64,000 bases of DNA from Malonomonas sp036526255. GTDB lineage: Bacteria > Desulfobacterota > Desulfuromonadia > Desulfuromonadales > Geopsychrobacteraceae. A program made the position numbers and the translations under genes. Shown piece by piece: positions 62,718-64,000 of the stretch (within the stretch, counting starts at the first letter, position 1; the number at the start of each line of letters is the position of its first letter). The stretch lies in assembly GCA_036526255.1 (NCBI GenBank), contig DATCYW010000017.1, positions 10,167-74,166 of the forward strand, written 5' to 3'. The notes under the pieces are model-generated. The model was not told the DNA's origin. It searched no databases and was given only the letters and a program-made list of their open reading frames with translations.

Positions 62718-62794
62718 CGCAAAGGCCGCTGCCGGCGGCTTTTGCGTGGGTGTAACCAGTGGGCGAGGTGTCGCTCTGGTTACACCCCCTTTTT
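62718..62794. terminator. Two adjacent hairpins after the sigma54 activator gene
   Basis: cgcaaaggccgc / gcggcttttgcg (62718-62746, one G-U) and gggtgtaaccag / ctggttacaccc (62748-62787, perfect 12 bp). On the minus strand the second overlaps the activator's stop codon and the first is followed by a short tttt. Together they likely terminate the activator transcript; the right hairpin plus ttttt on + could also act that way. Confidence 0.6.
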
Positions 62795-64000
62795 GCGGCT
62801 TTGCTCGCCGGACCGGTATTTTTTCAACCGTTTACTCAAGGCCGGCCGGCTGATGCCAAGCAGCGCTGCGGCGATGGTTTGATTCCCCTGTGCGCGCAGC
62901 ATGGCTTCTTCCACCAGCAGTTGTCCCGCCTCTTCGAGGCTGGGCAGGGTTTCGCCGAAGCGCAGTTTTTTCTCTGCTTGCGGTGGGCTGGTTGTCACCG
63001 TTGAGCCATCGGTCAGGCCGATCGCTTGCCGAAAGCTGGCCATCGACAGGGTGCCCTTCTGGTGGGTGCCGAGCGCGTTGGCGAGCAACCCTTCGAGCTC
63101 GCGGATATTGCCGGGGAAATGGTAGGTGCCGAGCAGGACCGGCAGTTCAGCCGGGTAATCCGGCATCGGTTTGTCGAGCTGCAGGGCAAGTTTGTTCAGC
63201 AGCTGTCTGATCAGCAGCGGCAGATCCTGAAGGCGTTGACGTAGCGGCGGCAAAGTGACCTGATGAGCGGCCAGTCGGTAGTACAGGTCGCGGCGGAAGG
63301 TTCCGGCACTGATCGCCTGCTGCAGGTCGGCGTTGGTTGCCAGAACGATGCGTGCCTGTGACTTGCGCGGGCGGTCAGCGCCGAGCGGCAGATATTCCCC
63401 CTCTTGCAGCAGGCGCAACAGTTTGATCTGTGACGCCGGGCTGAGGTCGCCGATTTCATCGAGAAACAGGGTGCCGTTCGCCGCGCTTTCAATCATGCCG
63501 GCGCGGGGCTGGTCAGCTCCGGTAAAGGCGCCGCGAACGTGGCCGAACAGGGTGTCGGCAAAGACATTATCATCCAATCCGGCGGCGTTCAGCGCCACCC
63601 ATGGCCCGCCCGGACGGCCGATACTGTGCACGGCTCTGGCAAACAGCTCTTTGCCGGTGCCGCTTTCACCGATAATCAGAATCGGATTCGGCCCCGGTGC
63701 CACCGCCTCAAGATATTTGCAGGCGGCGAGGATCTGCGGGTCGCAACTGTGGATCGCGCTGAAATGTTCTGGCCGACTCAGTTCAGATTTGAGAAAGTGT
63801 TGGTTGAGTTGTCGGTTTTCCTGTTGCAGGCTGAGCATTTTTGCTGTCCGCTGGATTCCAGCGATCAGCTGCTGTTGTTCGACAGATTTGACGAAAAAAT
63901 CGAAGGCGCCCGATTTCATGCAGCGAACCGACAGCTCGATCTGGTTGATTCCGGTAAGAATAATGACCGGAATCTCCGGATGGGCTTCGACCAGCAGCGG
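62780..64000 (-). CDS. Sigma54-dependent response regulator (NtrC family), 5' end outside window
   Basis: The frame is open to the right edge, so the receiver N-terminus lies outside. Within the window: the end of a receiver domain (IPVIILTGI, then GAFDFFVKSV with the conserved Lys), then an AAA+ domain with Walker A GESGTGKE, the sigma54-contacting loop GAFTGA and Walker B TLFLDEIGD. A C-terminal Fis-type helix-turn-helix (AAALLGISRPALSKRLKKY) completes it. All functional motifs are intact. It should activate RpoN promoters when phosphorylated; the one at 62588 is the obvious candidate. The kinase is not in the window. Confidence 0.93.
   Translation of the reverse strand, partial: PLLVEAHPEIPVIILTGINQIELSVRCMKSGAFDFFVKSVEQQQLIAGIQRTAKMLSLQQENRQLNQHFLKSELSRPEHFSAIHSCDPQILAACKYLEAVAPGPNPILIIGESGTGKELFARAVHSIGRPGGPWVALNAAGLDDNVFADTLFGHVRGAFTGADQPRAGMIESAANGTLFLDEIGDLSPASQIKLLRLLQEGEYLPLGADRPRKSQARIVLATNADLQQAISAGTFRRDLYYRLAAHQVTLPPLRQRLQDLPLLIRQLLNKLALQLDKPMPDYPAELPVLLGTYHFPGNIRELEGLLANALGTHQKGTLSMASFRQAIGLTDGSTVTTSPPQAEKKLRFGETLPSLEEAGQLLVEEAMLRAQGNQTIAAALLGISRPALSKRLKKYRSGEQSRKKGV

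Overview
The window reads as ordinary, densely coding chromosome of a GC-rich Gram-negative bacterium. The best guess is a Desulfuromonadales-type (Geobacter/Desulfuromonas/Pelobacter-like) member of the former Deltaproteobacteria. The reasons are the gene mix: a c-type cytochrome beside a heme-c HAMP sensor, many receiver-only response regulators, a sigma54 activator next to a matching -24/-12 promoter, rubredoxin, a C4 zinc-ribbon gene just upstream of rnpB, and a glycan operon of NTP-transferase/mutase, GH57, GalT-like and GlgA. This is inference from content, not a database match. I see no phage, IS element, integrase, CRISPR array, rRNA or tRNA.

Layout. 1-4.7 kb (+): Nif3-family protein (cut by the window edge), zinc-ribbon coiled coil, rnpB, cysteine-cluster protein, LOG-family protein, ATP-grasp-like protein. 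4.7-7.7 kb (-): SH3 protein, SUI1/YciH, membrane diguanylate cyclase. 7.8-13.3 kb (-): a purine salvage operon with BMP binding protein, an internal terminator, ABC ATPase, two permeases, xanthine phosphoribosyltransferase and a small two-zinc protein. 13.3-20.2 kb (-): M23 peptidase, then sucA-sucB-lpd (2-oxoglutarate dehydrogenase). 20.2-26.4 kb: divergent promoters with a 15-codon leader ORF and a 62-aa protein, lipA, rubredoxin, elbB, XRE-cupin regulator, then HAD phosphatase, small conserved protein, rluD, pgeF. 26.7-29.9 kb: trkH, trkA, HNH protein.

30-40.3 kb (-) is a tight glycan operon: NTP-transferase/mutase-like protein, GH57, GalT-like protein and one 1547-codon ORF that joins a GH13 amylase-like domain to a complete glycogen synthase. 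40.4-46.1 kb holds a receiver protein, a TIGR01212/YhcC radical SAM enzyme, a Rep-type helicase, OsmC, NudC and a second Nudix enzyme. 46.4-50.4 kb is a polyamine operon: pyruvoyl arginine decarboxylase, SpeE, SpeA and a tail-anchored cytochrome b5-like protein. 50.6-53.3 kb: proC, LysE-family exporter, MFS transporter. 53.4-55.7 kb: a four-gene redox-signalling operon (receiver, DUF4388-like protein, heme-c HAMP sensor, c-type cytochrome). 55.8-60.1 kb: AI-2E transporter, cyclic-nucleotide-binding protein, uvrC, LUD-domain protein. 60.3-64 kb: chemoreceptor, receiver-like protein, a strong sigma54 promoter, and a sigma54-dependent response regulator cut by the window edge.

The points I would look at first are the GH13-GlgA fusion with an intact internal ribosome binding site, the arginine decarboxylase pair with SpeE and a cytochrome b5-like protein, the heme-sensor/receiver/cytochrome operon, the sigma54 module at the right edge, and the divergent promoter with a short leader ORF upstream of sucA. 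Many operons end in unusually long perfect hairpins (18-23 bp stems).
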